A stretch of 64,000 nt of DNA from positions 1,054,001 to 1,118,000 of the forward strand of contig NZ_SPNJ01000001.1 of the NCBI RefSeq assembly GCF_004563925.1. The letters run 5' to 3'. This stretch comes from Herbaspirillum sp. 3R11 (GTDB lineage: Bacteria > Pseudomonadota > Gammaproteobacteria > Burkholderiales > Burkholderiaceae_D). Below the pieces are notes generated by a model. The model had not been told where the DNA came from. It saw only the letters and a list, made by a program, of their open reading frames with translations, and did no database searches. Both the position numbers and the translations under genes were made by a program. Below, piece after piece: positions 47,780 through 57,252 of the stretch. Numbering within the stretch: the stretch's first letter is position 1; each line of letters begins with the position of its first letter.

Positions 47780-49171
47780 ATGGCAACTCCGTCGTCCGAC
47801 GTCGCTTCGTCTTCTGCTGCTTCTTCTGTTCTGTGCCCGGCGCTGTTCATCACCGCGCCCGGCTCGAATCACGGCAAGACCACCGTGACGGCGGCGCTGG
47901 CGCGCTGGCATCGCTCGCAGGGCCGCAGGGTGCGCGTATTCAAGACCGGGCCTGACTTCCTCGACCCGACCATCCTTGAACGCGCCAGCGGCAATCCGGT
48001 GTATCAGCTCGACCTGTGGATGATGGGCGTAGCGGAATGCCGCCGCCTGCTGCACGAAGCCGCGCAACAGGCCGACCTGATCCTGGTCGAAGGCGTGATG
48101 GGCCTGTTCGACGGCGAGCCGTGCAGCGCCGACCTGGCCGAACTGATGAAGATTCCCGCCGTGGCGGTGGTTGACGTCGCCGGCGTGGCGCAGACGCTGG
48201 GGGCGATCGGCTACGGCCTGGCGCATTACCGGCCGGGCTTTCCGCTGCTGGGCTTGCTCGGCAACGGCGTCGCCAGCCCGCGTCATGAAGAGATGCTGCG
48301 TCAGGGCATGCCGCATGGCGTCAGTTATCTGGGCAGCATGCCGCGCAATCTGCAATTCAAATTGCCGGAGCGTCATCTCGGCCTGGTGCCGGCAGCGGAA
48401 GTCGCCGATCTCGACCGGCGCATCGATGCCGCCGCCACGCTGATCGGCGAAACCGAACTGGCGCGCATGCCGGCGCCGGTCGAGTTCATTGCGCCGGAAG
48501 CGGAGGCGCCGTCGCTGCCGCTACCGCAACTGCTGGCGGGACAGCGCATCGCGGTGGCGCGCGACAAGGCGTTTTCCTTCATCTATCCCGGTAACCTGGA
48601 TTTGCTGCGCCAGCTCGGCGCCGAACTGGTGTTCTTTTCACCGTTGCGCGACGCCGTGTTGCCGGCGGCGGACAGCGTGTATCTGCCCGGCGGCTATCCC
48701 GAATTGCACCTGCAGGAATTGCAGGGCAACCTCGCCATGAAGCAGGCGCTGCTCACGCATTGCGCCGCCGGCAAGCCGCTGTATGCAGAGTGCGGTGGTT
48801 TGCTCTATCTGCTCGAAAGCCTGAGCGACAAGGACGGCGCACGTGCGCGCATGCTCGGTGTGCTGAGCGGGCGCGCGGTGATGCAGCGGCGTTTGCAGGG
48901 ACTGGGCTATCAGAGTATCGCGCTGCCGCAGGGCACGCTGCGCTGCCATACCTTCCACTACTCGACCACGGTGACGGCGCTTGCTGCGGCGTACACCGGT
49001 GAGCGCCTGTATGACACCTCGGCAGGCGAGCGCGTCTATCGCGTGCGCGGCGTGACGGCGACGTATCTGCATGCCTACTTCGCTTCGTCGCCGGAAGCGG
49101 CGGCGGCTTTGTTCCTGCCGCAGCCTGCGCTTGAAGCTGAAGTTGAAGCTGAACCTGAGGCGCCGGCATGA
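47780..49171 (+). CDS. cobB: Cobyrinic acid a,c-diamide synthase
   Basis: The 463-residue glutamine amidotransferase amidates the a and c side chains of the corrin. It starts at 47780 with a Ser/Ala-rich lead, then P-loop GSNHGKTT (28-35), FKTGPDFLDPTILERASG and EGVMGLFDG. The C-terminal glutaminase domain has the nucleophile in YAECGGLLYL and the histidine region HTFHYST. Its tail is Ala/Glu-rich with EAEVEAEPEAPA. Overlap with bluB is ATGA. Confidence 0.94.
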   Translation: MATPSSDVASSSAASSVLCPALFITAPGSNHGKTTVTAALARWHRSQGRRVRVFKTGPDFLDPTILERASGNPVYQLDLWMMGVAECRRLLHEAAQQADLILVEGVMGLFDGEPCSADLAELMKIPAVAVVDVAGVAQTLGAIGYGLAHYRPGFPLLGLLGNGVASPRHEEMLRQGMPHGVSYLGSMPRNLQFKLPERHLGLVPAAEVADLDRRIDAAATLIGETELARMPAPVEFIAPEAEAPSLPLPQLLAGQRIAVARDKAFSFIYPGNLDLLRQLGAELVFFSPLRDAVLPAADSVYLPGGYPELHLQELQGNLAMKQALLTHCAAGKPLYAECGGLLYLLESLSDKDGARARMLGVLSGRAVMQRRLQGLGYQSIALPQGTLRCHTFHYSTTVTALAAAYTGERLYDTSAGERVYRVRGVTATYLHAYFASSPEAAAALFLPQPALEAEVEAEPEAPA

Positions 49172-49824
49172 ACCATCGTTACAGCCAGGACGACATCGAT
49201 ATCGTTTACCGCGTGATCGCGGAGCGGCGCGACATCCGCCATTTCTTGCCGGATCCGGTGGATCCTGCCTTGCTGCAGCGACTGCTGGAAGCGGCGCATC
49301 TCGGGCCGAGCGTGGGTTTCATGCAGCCGTGGCGTTTCATCCGCATCACGGAACGCAGCCGCCGCGAGGCCATCCATGCGCTGGTCGAGCAGGAGCGCAT
49401 CCTGACTGCGCAAGCCCTGCATGAACGTGAAGACGAATTCATGCGCCTCAAGGTGGAAGGCATCCGTGAGTGCGGCGAGTTGCTGGTGGCGGCCTTGATG
49501 GATGATCGCGATCATCACGTGTTCGGTCGCCGCACCTTGCCGGAGATGGACCTTGCCTCGGTCGCTTGCGCCATCCAGAACATGTGGCTGGCCGCGCGCG
49601 CCGAAGGCATCGGCATGGGCTGGGTGTCGCTGTTCGATGTCGACAAGCTGGCAACGCTGCTGGCGATGCCGGCGGGCGCCAAGCCGGTAGCGGTGATCTG
49701 TCTGGGGCATGTAAAAGAATTCTATGCGCGCCCGATGCTGGAACAAGAGGGCTGGGCGGTGCGGCAATCTCTGGACGACCTGGTGTTTCGCGATGCGTGG
49801 GGAAACAAGGAAAAACAACAATGA
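49168..49824 (+). CDS. bluB: 5,6-dimethylbenzimidazole synthase
   Basis: The 218-residue flavoenzyme makes the lower ligand of cobalamin by oxygen-dependent cleavage of reduced FMN. It has the BluB block ERRDIRHFLPDPVDP followed by AAHLGPSVGFMQPWRFIRI, which separates BluB from ordinary nitroreductases. Its presence means the cell makes its own dimethylbenzimidazole when oxygen is available. It overlaps cobB and cobU by four bases each. Confidence 0.93.
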   Translation: MNHRYSQDDIDIVYRVIAERRDIRHFLPDPVDPALLQRLLEAAHLGPSVGFMQPWRFIRITERSRREAIHALVEQERILTAQALHEREDEFMRLKVEGIRECGELLVAALMDDRDHHVFGRRTLPEMDLASVACAIQNMWLAARAEGIGMGWVSLFDVDKLATLLAMPAGAKPVAVICLGHVKEFYARPMLEQEGWAVRQSLDDLVFRDAWGNKEKQQ

Positions 49825-50399
49825 ATCAGCAAACAACCCGCACCCTGGTGTTCGGCGGCGCGCGCTCGGGCAAGAGTGCGCAGGCGGAACGGCTGGCCGC
49901 AGCCGCCGGCAAACCGGTGATCTACATCGCCACGGCCGCCGTCGGCGACGACGAAATGGCGGCGCGCATCGCCTTGCACCGGCAACAACGCAGCACGCAC
50001 TACGCCCACTGGGAAACCGTGGAAGAACAACTCGCGCTGGGCGACGCCATCGCGCGCGCCAGCCGGCCCGGCAACGTCGTGCTGGTGGATTGCCTGACCG
50101 TGTGGCTGTCGAACCTGCTGTTCAGCGAACACAGGGAATATCCCGAAGTCGGCCGCATCGAAGCGCCGGCACGCTTTGCGGTGGAACGCGAGCGCTTCCT
50201 GCAAGCCTTGTCGCAGGCGCCGGGCGACGTGGTGCTGGTGTCCAACGAAGTCGGCATGGGCATCGTCCCGCAGGGCGCGATTTCACGCTGGTTCGTCGAT
50301 GAGGCGGGGCGCCTGAACCAGGCCGTCGCGGCGATCTGCGAGCGCGTGCAATTCGTTGCCGCCGGCTTGCCGTTGACACTGAAAGGACCCGCATGCTGA
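49821..50399 (+). CDS. cobU: Adenosylcobinamide kinase/adenosylcobinamide-phosphate guanylyltransferase
   Basis: The 192-residue bifunctional enzyme (CobU/CobP) phosphorylates adenosylcobinamide and adds GMP. It has P-loop GGARSGKS (12-19), IATAAVGDDEMAARIALHRQ, VLVDCLTVWLSNLL and VSNEVGMGIVP, in family order. ATGA with the bluB stop sets the start at 49821. It overlaps cbiB by seven bases. Confidence 0.94.
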   Translation: MNQQTTRTLVFGGARSGKSAQAERLAAAAGKPVIYIATAAVGDDEMAARIALHRQQRSTHYAHWETVEEQLALGDAIARASRPGNVVLVDCLTVWLSNLLFSEHREYPEVGRIEAPARFAVERERFLQALSQAPGDVVLVSNEVGMGIVPQGAISRWFVDEAGRLNQAVAAICERVQFVAAGLPLTLKGPAC

Positions 50400-51373
50400 G
50401 TGCTTTCAACGCCTTCGACATGACCTTGCTGGCGCTGCTGATGGCGGCCGGGGTGGCGCTCGACTGGCTGCTGGGGGAGGCGCCGCGTTGGCATCCGCTG
50501 GTCGGTTTCGGTCGCTATGTGCAGTGGATTGAACGACGACTGAATCGCCAGCCCGGCAGCTATGCACGTGGCGTGTTCGCCTGGCTGCTGGCAGTGCTGC
50601 CGCCGGTGGCGCTGGCCTGCGCCGCGACGATCCTGCTGGCGCGTCAATCGCTGTGGCTGGCTGCCGCCTGGCACGTGCTGCTGCTGTATTTCTGCATCGG
50701 CCTGCGCAGCTTGCGCGACCACGTCATGCCGATTGCCGAGGCGCTGAAAGGCGGCGACCTGGCGGCGGCGCGCGCATTGACCGGCCGCATCGTGAGCCGC
50801 GACACTACGCAGTCGCAGGAAACGGACCTGGCCAAGGCCGCCGTCGAATCGCTGCTGGAGAACGGCAACGACGCCGTCTTCGGTACTTTGTTCTGGTTTG
50901 CCGTGGCCGGCGGTCCCGGCGCCTTGCTGTTCCGCCTGGCCAATACGCTCGACGCCATGTGGGGCTACCGCACGCCGCGCTTCCTGGCGTTCGGCTGCGC
51001 AGCGGCGCGCATCGATGATGCGCTCAACTGGATTCCCGCGCGGCTGACGGCGCTGTCGTATGCGGCGCTGGGCAACTGGCGTCAGGCGCGGACATGCTGG
51101 CGCGAACAGGCGCCCGCCTGGAGCAGTCCGAACGCCGGGCCGGTGATGTCGTCGGGTGCGGGTGCGCTCGGACTGGCGTTGGGCGGCGCTGCGATCTATG
51201 ACGGCGAAGTGGAACAACGGCCGCCGCTCGGCATCGGCCGTGATGCGGTTGCCGGTGATATCGCACGCGCGTGGACGCTGGTCTCGCGCACCGCCATGCT
51301 GTGGCTGACGGTGATGCTGGCGACGGCCATGCTGCTGTCCACGCTGTTGTCGTTCGGAGCGCCCCATGCTTGA
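50393..51373 (+). CDS. cbiB: Adenosylcobinamide-phosphate synthase CbiB/CobD
   Basis: The 326-residue membrane protein attaches the aminopropanol arm to adenosylcobyric acid. It has several hydrophobic helices, starting with MTLLALLMAAGVALDWLLGE and the HPLVGFGRYVQWIERRLN motif. RDTTQSQETDLAKAAVESLL then ENGNDAVFGTLFWF and SPNAGPVMSSGAGALGLALG are conserved blocks of the family. It overlaps the next gene by eight bases, which fits, since that enzyme makes its substrate. Confidence 0.93.
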   Translation: MLSAFNAFDMTLLALLMAAGVALDWLLGEAPRWHPLVGFGRYVQWIERRLNRQPGSYARGVFAWLLAVLPPVALACAATILLARQSLWLAAAWHVLLLYFCIGLRSLRDHVMPIAEALKGGDLAAARALTGRIVSRDTTQSQETDLAKAAVESLLENGNDAVFGTLFWFAVAGGPGALLFRLANTLDAMWGYRTPRFLAFGCAAARIDDALNWIPARLTALSYAALGNWRQARTCWREQAPAWSSPNAGPVMSSGAGALGLALGGAAIYDGEVEQRPPLGIGRDAVAGDIARAWTLVSRTAMLWLTVMLATAMLLSTLLSFGAPHA

Positions 51374-52391
51374 ACACGGCGGCAATCTCAACGATGCAGT
51401 TGTCCGCTACGGCATTGCGCGTGCAGACTGGCTCGATCTGTCGACCGGCATCAATCCCGATTTCTATCCCGCGCCGTCCTTGCGCGCCGATGCCTGGCAT
51501 CGCCTGCCGGAAGCCAGCGATGACTTGGCTGCGGCCGCCTGCGCCTATTACGGCGCGCCGCAGATGCTGCCGGTGGCCGGCACCCAGGCCGCGATCCAGG
51601 CATTGCCGCAATTGCGTTTGCGTGAACACGGCGTAGCACGCGTGGTGGTCGCGGCCCCGGCGTATGCCGAGCACGCGCATCGCTGGCAACAGGCGGGACA
51701 TGCGATGCGCGAAGTCGGCTATGCGGATTTGCCTGATGCGGTGGACGCATGCGACGTGATGGTGATCTGCAATCCGAACAACCCTACCGGTGCGCGCGTC
51801 GCGCCCGACGTCCTGCTCGGCTGGGCGCAGCAGCTGGCGACGCGCGGTGGCTGGCTGGTGGTCGATGAGGCGTTCGGCGACACCACGCCGCAGTTGAGTG
51901 TGGCGGGGCACACCGGTGCGCAGGCCGGATTGATCGTGTTGCGTTCAGTCGGAAAATTTTTCGGACTGGCCGGCGTGCGGCTCGGATTCGTCGCTGCGCA
52001 AGACGATATCCTGAACGGCTTGCGCGAGTGGCTGGGCCCCTGGTCGGTCAGCGGACCGGCGCAGCAAATCGGCATCGCCGCCTTGCGTGATGTCGATTGG
52101 CAGCAAAGCACGCGTACGCGTTTGCTGGCTGCGGGCGAGCGTTTGCAGCGCTTGCTGGCCGAATATGGAATCGACTCCAGCGGCAGCGCCATGTATCAGT
52201 GGTGGCCGGAGCCGAACGCAGCCGCCTTCCATGATTGCATGGCGCGCCAAGGTATCTGGGTGCGGCTTTTTACGCGCGGCGCAGGCGGTATCCGTCTGGG
52301 CCTGCCTCCGGACGAAGCCGGCTGGCAGCGTCTGCAACAGGCGCTGCAAGTGTGGCGTGAGCAGGTGGAGAAAACGGAGCATTCTGCATGA
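51366..52391 (+). CDS. cobC: Threonine-phosphate decarboxylase (CobC; CobD of Salmonella)
   Basis: The 341-residue PLP enzyme makes (R)-1-amino-2-propanol phosphate for the nucleotide-loop arm. It begins [20 protein letters not shown] with LDLSTGINP. The fold-type I motifs [18 protein letters not shown] and [15 protein letters not shown] (PLP lysine K197) are present. Names conflict between organisms: CobC of Pseudomonas denitrificans equals CobD of Salmonella. It sits between cbiB and cobQ with overlaps on both sides. Confidence 0.93.
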   Translation: MLEHGGNLNDAVVRYGIARADWLDLSTGINPDFYPAPSLRADAWHRLPEASDDLAAAACAYYGAPQMLPVAGTQAAIQALPQLRLREHGVARVVVAAPAYAEHAHRWQQAGHAMREVGYADLPDAVDACDVMVICNPNNPTGARVAPDVLLGWAQQLATRGGWLVVDEAFGDTTPQLSVAGHTGAQAGLIVLRSVGKFFGLAGVRLGFVAAQDDILNGLREWLGPWSVSGPAQQIGIAALRDVDWQQSTRTRLLAAGERLQRLLAEYGIDSSGSAMYQWWPEPNAAAFHDCMARQGIWVRLFTRGAGGIRLGLPPDEAGWQRLQQALQVWREQVEKTEHSA

Positions 52392-53845
52392 CATTTCCTT
52401 TCCACACGCTGATGGTGCAGGGCACGACCTCCGACGCCGGCAAGAGTACGGTGGTGGCGGCGCTGTGCCGCTTGCTGCATCGCCAGGGTGTCAAGGTGGC
52501 GCCGTTCAAGCCGCAGAACATGGCGCTCAACAGCGCCGTGACCAGCGACGGCGGCGAGATCGGCCGGGCTCAGGCCTTGCAGGCGCAGGCCGCCGGCATC
52601 GCGCCGCACACCGACATGAATCCGGTGCTGCTGAAACCGTCCAGCGACACCGGCGCGCAGGTGATCGTGCACGGAAAGGTGCGCGCCGACATGAACGCGC
52701 GCGACTATCACCGCTACAAGACCAGCGCCATGGAAGCGGTGCTGGAGTCCTATCAACGCCTGCGCACACAATACGAAGTGGTGCTGGTGGAGGGCGCCGG
52801 CAGCCCGGCTGAAATCAACCTGCGCGCACGCGACATCGCCAACATGGGTTTTGCCGAAGCGGTCGATTGCCCGGTTGTACTGGTGGCCGACATCGATCGC
52901 GGCGGCGTGTTCGCGCATCTGACCGGCACGCTGGCCTGCCTGTCCGAGAGTGAGCAGGCGCGCGTAGTCGGCTTCGTGATCAATCGTTTTCGCGGCGACA
53001 TCAGCCTGCTGCAGCCGGGACTGGACTGGCTCGAGCAACGCACCGGCAAGCCGGTGCTGGCGGTGCTGCCGTATCTGCACGGCCTGCATCTCGATGCCGA
53101 GGATGCGGTGGCGTCCAGCCAAAGCGCCAAAGGAACGTTCCGCGTGATCGTGCCGGTGCTGCCGCGCATCAGCAATCACACCGATTTCGACGCCTTGCGC
53201 GCGCATCCGGAGGTTGATTTGCAGTTCATCGGGCCGGGCCGGCCGATTCCGCCGGCTGACCTGATCATCCTGCCGGGCAGCAAGAACACGCGCAATGATC
53301 TGGCGTGGCTCACGCAGCAAGGCTGGCCGGACGCCATCCGCAAGCACCTGCGCTATGGCGGCAAAGTGATCGGCATCTGCGGCGGCTTCCAGATGCTCGG
53401 CGCCAGCGTCGACGATCCGCATGGCGTGGAAGGCGTGCCCGGCAGCATGGCAGGATTGGGACTGCTCGACATGGCGACCGAACTAACGCAGCAGAAACAA
53501 TTGCTGCAGGTGTCGGGTCATTGTGAATTTGGCGCCGGGCCTGCATCCGTCAGCGGCTACGAAATCCACATGGGCGTGTCAGCCGGCACCGCATTACAAC
53601 GCCCGGCGTTTCAGATCGAAGGCCGTCCGGAAGGTGCGCGTTCGGCCGACGACCGGATCCTCGGCAGTTATCTGCACGGCATGTTCGATACGCCGCAGGC
53701 CTTTGCCGCGCTGCTGGAGTGGGCTGGCCTGCACGGCGCTGCAGCGGTCGACCTGAATCAGTTGCGCGAAGAGAGCCTGGAGCGGGTTGCCGATGCGACG
53801 CAGCCCTTGCTGGACGCCTTGGTGAAAACGGTGAAGACAAGCTAG
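52388..53845 (+). CDS. cobQ: Cobyric acid synthase
   Basis: The 485-residue glutamine amidotransferase (CobQ/CbiP) amidates the b, d, e and g side chains of adenosylcobyrinic acid diamide. It begins [20 protein letters not shown] with the P-loop, then [20 protein letters not shown] and [20 protein letters not shown]. The C-terminal glutaminase half has C331 in [10 protein letters not shown] and the histidine in GSYLHGMFD. It is the last gene of the cobalamin run; no clear terminator follows before the next gene, 59 bases on. Confidence 0.95.
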   Translation: MTFPFHTLMVQGTTSDAGKSTVVAALCRLLHRQGVKVAPFKPQNMALNSAVTSDGGEIGRAQALQAQAAGIAPHTDMNPVLLKPSSDTGAQVIVHGKVRADMNARDYHRYKTSAMEAVLESYQRLRTQYEVVLVEGAGSPAEINLRARDIANMGFAEAVDCPVVLVADIDRGGVFAHLTGTLACLSESEQARVVGFVINRFRGDISLLQPGLDWLEQRTGKPVLAVLPYLHGLHLDAEDAVASSQSAKGTFRVIVPVLPRISNHTDFDALRAHPEVDLQFIGPGRPIPPADLIILPGSKNTRNDLAWLTQQGWPDAIRKHLRYGGKVIGICGGFQMLGASVDDPHGVEGVPGSMAGLGLLDMATELTQQKQLLQVSGHCEFGAGPASVSGYEIHMGVSAGTALQRPAFQIEGRPEGARSADDRILGSYLHGMFDTPQAFAALLEWAGLHGAAAVDLNQLREESLERVADATQPLLDALVKTVKTS

Positions 53846-53904
53846 ACCGAACGAAGCCGCAGTCCTGGGGTCTATCGTGGACATACATTGAAACAAGGCA
53901 TCAC

Positions 53905-54798
53905 ATGAGCTTATTCGGCAAACTGCTGATCATCGTCGGCGTGGTCGTGCTGGCGGGCGGCGGCCTGATCGCGTGTTCGCCGTTGAAGGCGCTCAACGCC
54001 GTCACGCCCGGAGCGGCCTACCAGAAGACCGCCGACATTCCCTACGGCGCCAATCCGCGCCAGCAACTCGACATCTACATCCCGCAGAAGACGTCACCCG
54101 ACGCCTCGGTCGTGGCCGGCTTGCCGGTGGTGGTGTTCTTCTACGGCGGCAGCTGGAACAACGGTAGTCGCAAGGATTACGCCTTTGTCGGCGAAGCCTT
54201 GAGTTCGCGCGGCTACATCGCGGTGATCGCCGACTATCGCGTCTATCCCGAAGTACGTTATCCGGAGTTTGTACGCGACAGCGCTGCCGCAGTGGCATGG
54301 ACGCTGCAGCATGCGGAAGGCTACGGCGGTGATCTGAAACGCGTGTTCGTGATGGGACACAGCGCCGGCGCCTACAACGCAGCAATGGTGGCGCTCGATC
54401 CGCGCTGGCTGAAAGAGGTGGGCGCCTCGCCGCAACAATTGCGCGGCTGGATCGGATTGGCCGGACCATATGATTTTCTGCCGATTGAAAATCCCGATGT
54501 GAAGCCGGTGTTCTGGTTTCCCGATACGCCGCCCGATTCGCAGCCGGCCAGGCACGTTGGTGAAAGCCATGTACCGACCTTGCTGATCGCTTCGCATAAA
54601 GACAAGCTGGTGGAGGCCGAGCGCAATACCGGCGGCCTGGCACGCCTGTTGCGCGAACACAAGGTGCCGGTGCAGGAACTGTATTTCGACAACACCTCGC
54701 ACGTGACGCTGGTGCTGAGTTTGTCGCGACCATTCCGCCATATCGCGCCGACGCTGGATCGCGTCGCCGACTTCATCGACAATCCGCCGCAGCGCTGA
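53905..54798 (+). CDS. Alpha/beta hydrolase lipoprotein, carboxylesterase-like
   Basis: The 297-residue protein starts MSLFGKLLIIVGVVVLAGGG and has a lipobox LIAC with Cys24 as the lipidated residue, so it should be membrane-anchored outside the cytoplasm. The hydrolase domain has the oxyanion motif FFYGGSW, nucleophile elbow GHSAGA (Ser153) and histidine in NTSHVTLVLSL. This is the BD-FAE/carboxylesterase type. It follows cobQ in the same direction but shares no evident role with it and may have its own promoter. Confidence 0.85.
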   Translation: MSLFGKLLIIVGVVVLAGGGLIACSPLKALNAVTPGAAYQKTADIPYGANPRQQLDIYIPQKTSPDASVVAGLPVVVFFYGGSWNNGSRKDYAFVGEALSSRGYIAVIADYRVYPEVRYPEFVRDSAAAVAWTLQHAEGYGGDLKRVFVMGHSAGAYNAAMVALDPRWLKEVGASPQQLRGWIGLAGPYDFLPIENPDVKPVFWFPDTPPDSQPARHVGESHVPTLLIASHKDKLVEAERNTGGLARLLREHKVPVQELYFDNTSHVTLVLSLSRPFRHIAPTLDRVADFIDNPPQR

Positions 54799-54959
54799 AA
54801 CAGATTCGTTCAGTTCGGCAATGCCTGACAGCGCTGCAATGGTTTCTCTGACGTGCGCTCGCGGCGCGCACCGACTGCCTTTCAACGCGTGAGCTTCTAC
54901 CATGGATGTACGCCGGGCACATTGCAGCGGCGACTACTTACCATATCAAGGAGATCACT

Positions 54960-55259
54960 ATGAAGAAGCAACTTGCCCTGTTGGTCATGGTCGGCGCAAT
55001 GTCTGCCGGCATGCAAGCACACGCGGTCAACGCAGGCGGCGGCGACGGCGATGACAAGTCGGGTCCGGCCAACAATGCCAGCAATCAGGTGACCGACAAT
55101 GCCAAGGGTAAATCGCGCGCCACCAAGTCGGCCGAACGCAAGGACAAACGCGCTTCGGAAGCCGGCGCGATGAGCAAGTCATCCGGCGGCGATGGCGACG
55201 ACAAGAGCATTCCTGCGAACAACCCGGACATGAAGGGCAACCCGGGCGCCAAGAAGTAA
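54960..55259 (+). CDS. Small secreted protein with internal repeat
   Basis: The 99-residue protein starts MKKQLALLVMVGAMSAGMQA after AAGGAGATCACT and has a signal peptide, probably cut after AHA. The mature protein is hydrophilic. GGDGDDKSGPANN (27-39) recurs as GGDGDDKSIPANN (76-88), with one difference, on either side of a basic Lys/Arg/Ala segment. The acidic repeats could bind calcium or another cation. No family recognised. A strong terminator follows. Confidence 0.75.
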   Translation: MKKQLALLVMVGAMSAGMQAHAVNAGGGDGDDKSGPANNASNQVTDNAKGKSRATKSAERKDKRASEAGAMSKSSGGDGDDKSIPANNPDMKGNPGAKK

Positions 55260-55314
55260 ATCACATAAGCAGTAAATCAGACAAGCACAAGTCCTTGCGG
55301 ACTTCGCTGCTGCA

Positions 55315-55348
55315 GGCTCCGTCTCTCACGAGACGGAGCCTTTTGTCT
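55315..55348 (+). terminator. Intrinsic terminator
   Basis: GGCTCCGTCTC, TCAC, GAGACGGAGCC is a perfect 11-base stem with a four-base loop, followed by TTTTGTCTT. It ends the transcript of the small secreted protein and abuts the stop codon of the convergent phosphoesterase gene. Confidence 0.92.
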
Positions 55349-56161
55349 TCATGGCGCAGCAAACCATTCGTTGCCGCGCTGCTCGAAGGCGTCGGTTGCG
55401 CCGAGCACGAACTTTCCCTGCTCAACTTGCCAATGCATCCGCTCCACGACGATGTGATGCGCCTCCACGCGCAATACGTTGAAGGAGTTGGTCTCGCCGC
55501 GACTGCGCGTTGAGGTTGCCGTACCGGCCTGCACCACCAGCGCCGAATATCCCTGGATGTCATAACGCGCGGCGCTGCTGGCCGCCGAGCTGGTATGTAC
55601 ATGACCGGCCAGCAGAACGTCGGCGCCGCAGATGGCGAAGGCGCGCATGGCGGGCAACGCCTTGCCTACCAGATCGTGATGCTGCGGTCCCGGTGGCAGG
55701 TCGAAGGGATGGTGGGTGACGATGATCTTGACGACCTGATCGTCGACGGCTGCCAGTTCGCGCCGTGCAATCTCGATCTGGCGATCATTGACGCGGCCGT
55801 CCTTGATGGTCAGCGAGCGCGCAGTGTTGATGCCGATGACGGCGATTTCCTCGTCGATGAAAATCGGCTGCAGTTGTTCGGTGATGTGGCGGCGATACTT
55901 GGTCAGCGGACTGAAAAAGCGCGCCGCGACGTTGAACAGCGGGATGTCGTGATTGCCGGGCACCACGATCTGCGGCTGCGGCAGGGCGTCGAGGAACTGG
56001 CGCGCTTCGCGGAACTGCTCGGAGCGGGCGCGCTGGGTCAGGTCGCCGGAGACGACGATGAGGTCCGGCGCAAGTTCGTGTATCTGCGCGATGATCGGCG
56101 CGATCAGCGCTTCGTCGATACGGCCGAAATGCAGGTCGGAGAGATGGACGATGGTACGCAT
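55349..56161 (-). CDS. Calcineurin-like metallophosphoesterase
   Basis: The 270-residue protein starts at 56161 (MRTIVHLSDLHFGRIDEALI), one base after the kinase stop codon; a longer frame inside the kinase gene is rejected. Metal-site motifs are in order: SDLHFG, VVSGDLTQRA, VPGNHDIP, VTHHPFDLPP and LAGHVHTS. It is a soluble dinuclear metal phosphoesterase of the 3',5'-cyclic-nucleotide type or similar. Tight pairing with a lipid kinase suggests a role in lipid or phosphodiester metabolism. Confidence 0.9.
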   Translation of the reverse strand: MRTIVHLSDLHFGRIDEALIAPIIAQIHELAPDLIVVSGDLTQRARSEQFREARQFLDALPQPQIVVPGNHDIPLFNVAARFFSPLTKYRRHITEQLQPIFIDEEIAVIGINTARSLTIKDGRVNDRQIEIARRELAAVDDQVVKIIVTHHPFDLPPGPQHHDLVGKALPAMRAFAICGADVLLAGHVHTSSAASSAARYDIQGYSALVVQAGTATSTRSRGETNSFNVLRVEAHHIVVERMHWQVEQGKFVLGATDAFEQRGNEWFAAP

Positions 56162-56162
56162 G

Positions 56163-57230
56163 TCATGCCTCCTGTTCTGTAAGTGTGCGGGTTGCTGTTT
56201 CAATCTCTGCATCTGCGTCTGGCGGGGCGGGCACGATCACCGTCAGCGATGCCGGCCGTATGCGATACGTCAACGGAGTCTGCATGATGGTGACTTCGCC
56301 GTCGGTGGCGACGCGCAGTCGTTTGATGCGATGTTGGCCATGGTGGTGGCGGGTATCGATTTCGATTTCGGCTGCGCTCAGCATGTCGAAGTCACGTGCT
56401 TGCAGGAGACGGCCAAACAGCGCGTGCAGCGCCAGCCGGACCAATCCGAGCCGACCGGTGCGATGGCAGACGTAGAGGCTCAGCTTGCCATCGGACAGGC
56501 TGTTGCGCTTGCCGATGTTGAGGCCGTCCATCAGGTATTCATTGTTGCCGATGAAGACGAAGGGCGTGCGGCGGCGGTGGCTTTCCGCATTGTCTTCGTC
56601 GTCCTTGATGTCCATGCGCACGTCGAGGAAGGGATAGCGCCGCAATGCGCCCATCGCGGCCCAGCAGAACGCCAGCCATTTGCCGCGGCCGAGACGGTTT
56701 TGCTGCTTTTCGCGGTCGCGCACGATATCGGGATACAAACCCAGGCTGGAATTGTTGATGAACAGCACACCGTTGACTTCGCCGGTGTCGATGGCGAGAC
56801 GGCGTCCTTCGACGATGTTGCGGATGGCGTCGTCGAGCGCGAGCGGGATGTTGAGATCCTTGGCGAAATGGTTGAGCGTACCCAGCGGCAGCACGCCGAA
56901 CGCGGCCTTGCTGCCGCTGACTATCGACGCCACCGCGTTGACGCTGCCGTCGCCGCCGCCGGCCACAATGATGTCGGCGCCGTTTTCAACTGCGGCGCGT
57001 GCGGCGTCGATGAGGGCCGTGCCGTCTGCCGCCAGCGTGATGTGCGCGTCGACCTGATGTTGCCGAAAGCCGTCGGCGACGCGTTGCGCCAGTTCGTCAG
57101 CGTGGCCGCCGCCGGCGTGGGCGTTGATGATGACGGCGACCTGGAAGGCGGGAGGATAAGGACTGCGAGGCGAAGGGCTGCGAGGCGACTCGGCTGTTGA
57201 TGCGGATTCTGTGGCTGGTCTTATTGTCAT
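56163..57230 (-). CDS. Diacylglycerol kinase-like lipid kinase
   Basis: The 355-residue protein has the DAGK catalytic motif IIVAGGGDGSVNAVAS (GGGDGS at 91-96), then VLPLGTLNHFAKDLNIP and the second domain FINNSSLGLYPDIV. These fit the YegS/DagK family, which phosphorylates diacylglycerol or related lipids. The first 28 residues include a repeated SPRSP and lie before the usual family start, so a later start is possible. It lies directly upstream of the phosphoesterase gene. Confidence 0.88.
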   Translation of the reverse strand: MTIRPATESASTAESPRSPSPRSPYPPAFQVAVIINAHAGGGHADELAQRVADGFRQHQVDAHITLAADGTALIDAARAAVENGADIIVAGGGDGSVNAVASIVSGSKAAFGVLPLGTLNHFAKDLNIPLALDDAIRNIVEGRRLAIDTGEVNGVLFINNSSLGLYPDIVRDREKQQNRLGRGKWLAFCWAAMGALRRYPFLDVRMDIKDDEDNAESHRRRTPFVFIGNNEYLMDGLNIGKRNSLSDGKLSLYVCHRTGRLGLVRLALHALFGRLLQARDFDMLSAAEIEIDTRHHHGQHRIKRLRVATDGEVTIMQTPLTYRIRPASLTVIVPAPPDADAEIETATRTLTEQEA

Positions 57231-57252
57231 TGGCAGAAAGTGGTCGTCAAAA

